From Bog-756 sp963727075 (lineage in GTDB: Bacteria; Actinomycetota; Acidimicrobiia; Acidimicrobiales; RAAP-2): a DNA stretch of 64,000 nt. The notes below the pieces were generated by a model that ran no database searches, was not told the origin of the DNA, and saw only the letters and a list, made by a program, of their open reading frames with translations. The stretch covers positions 737,285 through 801,284 of the forward strand of contig CAVSET010000001.1 of the NCBI GenBank assembly GCA_963727075.1. The letters run 5' to 3'. Both the position numbers and the translations under genes were made by a program. Shown here piece after piece: positions 63,976-64,000 of this stretch; positions within the stretch are counted from its first letter, which is position 1, and every line of letters begins with the position of its first letter.

Positions 63976-64000
63976 TCCTCGGTGTGCGTGTGGGTTCACG

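Overview
The window is high-GC bacterial DNA with dense genes and mostly G or C at third codon positions. The gene content points to an actinobacterium: F420-type luciferase-like and NADPH:F420-like oxidoreductases, a DUF2510 protein, a LytR C-terminal-domain protein, a TIGR03086 protein, an ECF42-type sigma factor with its DGPF partner, and COG2159 amidohydrolases. An uncultured acidimicrobial or related soil/freshwater lineage is a reasonable guess, but that is inference. No rRNA, tRNA or CRISPR array was seen.

Layout. 1-6.3 kb: a truncated VOC protein, a Kelch/NHL-like propeller lipoprotein, then an overlapping lipoprotein-ATPase-permease-permease ABC operon. 6.4-7.5 kb: DUF3224 and MarR genes behind a strong promoter containing a dyad. 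7.6-15.3 kb: a catabolic set (branched-chain-type binding lipoprotein, two amidohydrolases, LLM oxidoreductase, class II aldolase, F420-reductase-like protein, VOC protein). 15.4-16.3 kb: an ArsR/SRPBCC pair controlled by two identical palindromes. 16.3-31.1 kb: housekeeping and accessory singletons (NUDIX, broken PQQ propeller, DUF2510 coiled coil, EAL phosphodiesterase, YceH, aldo/keto reductase, two MBL hydrolases, Gfo/Idh oxidoreductase, K+ channel, EamA transporter, YbjQ, DUF1330, NRDE). 31.2-35.2 kb: DGPF-ECF42 module, DUF2252 and TIGR03086. 35.4-38.8 kb: a second ABC operon riddled with frameshifts. 38.8-41.2 kb: LytR_C, YceI, CorA.

41.4-60.4 kb is the accessory part. A decayed IS256-type transposase is followed by visibly AT-richer DNA with a degenerate gene (43.0-43.7 kb), a broken HNH nuclease, an intact EVE-domain/PD-(D/E)XK fusion and a small frameshifted gene. 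These restriction-like genes lie directly downstream of, and on the same strand as, a recC-recB-recD operon (47.1-55.8 kb). Two secreted proteins and an IS3 integrase fragment follow. The window ends with an MgtA-type P-type ATPase.

Many genes carry single-base frameshifts, often in short C or G runs and clustered by place (9-13, 16-18, 35-39, 41-45, 56-58 kb), while long genes such as recB and recD are clean. This could be unpolished sequence or real decay and limits how far broken genes should be called pseudogenes. The best candidate for something new is the EVE-nuclease/HNH/small-protein set attached to RecBCD.
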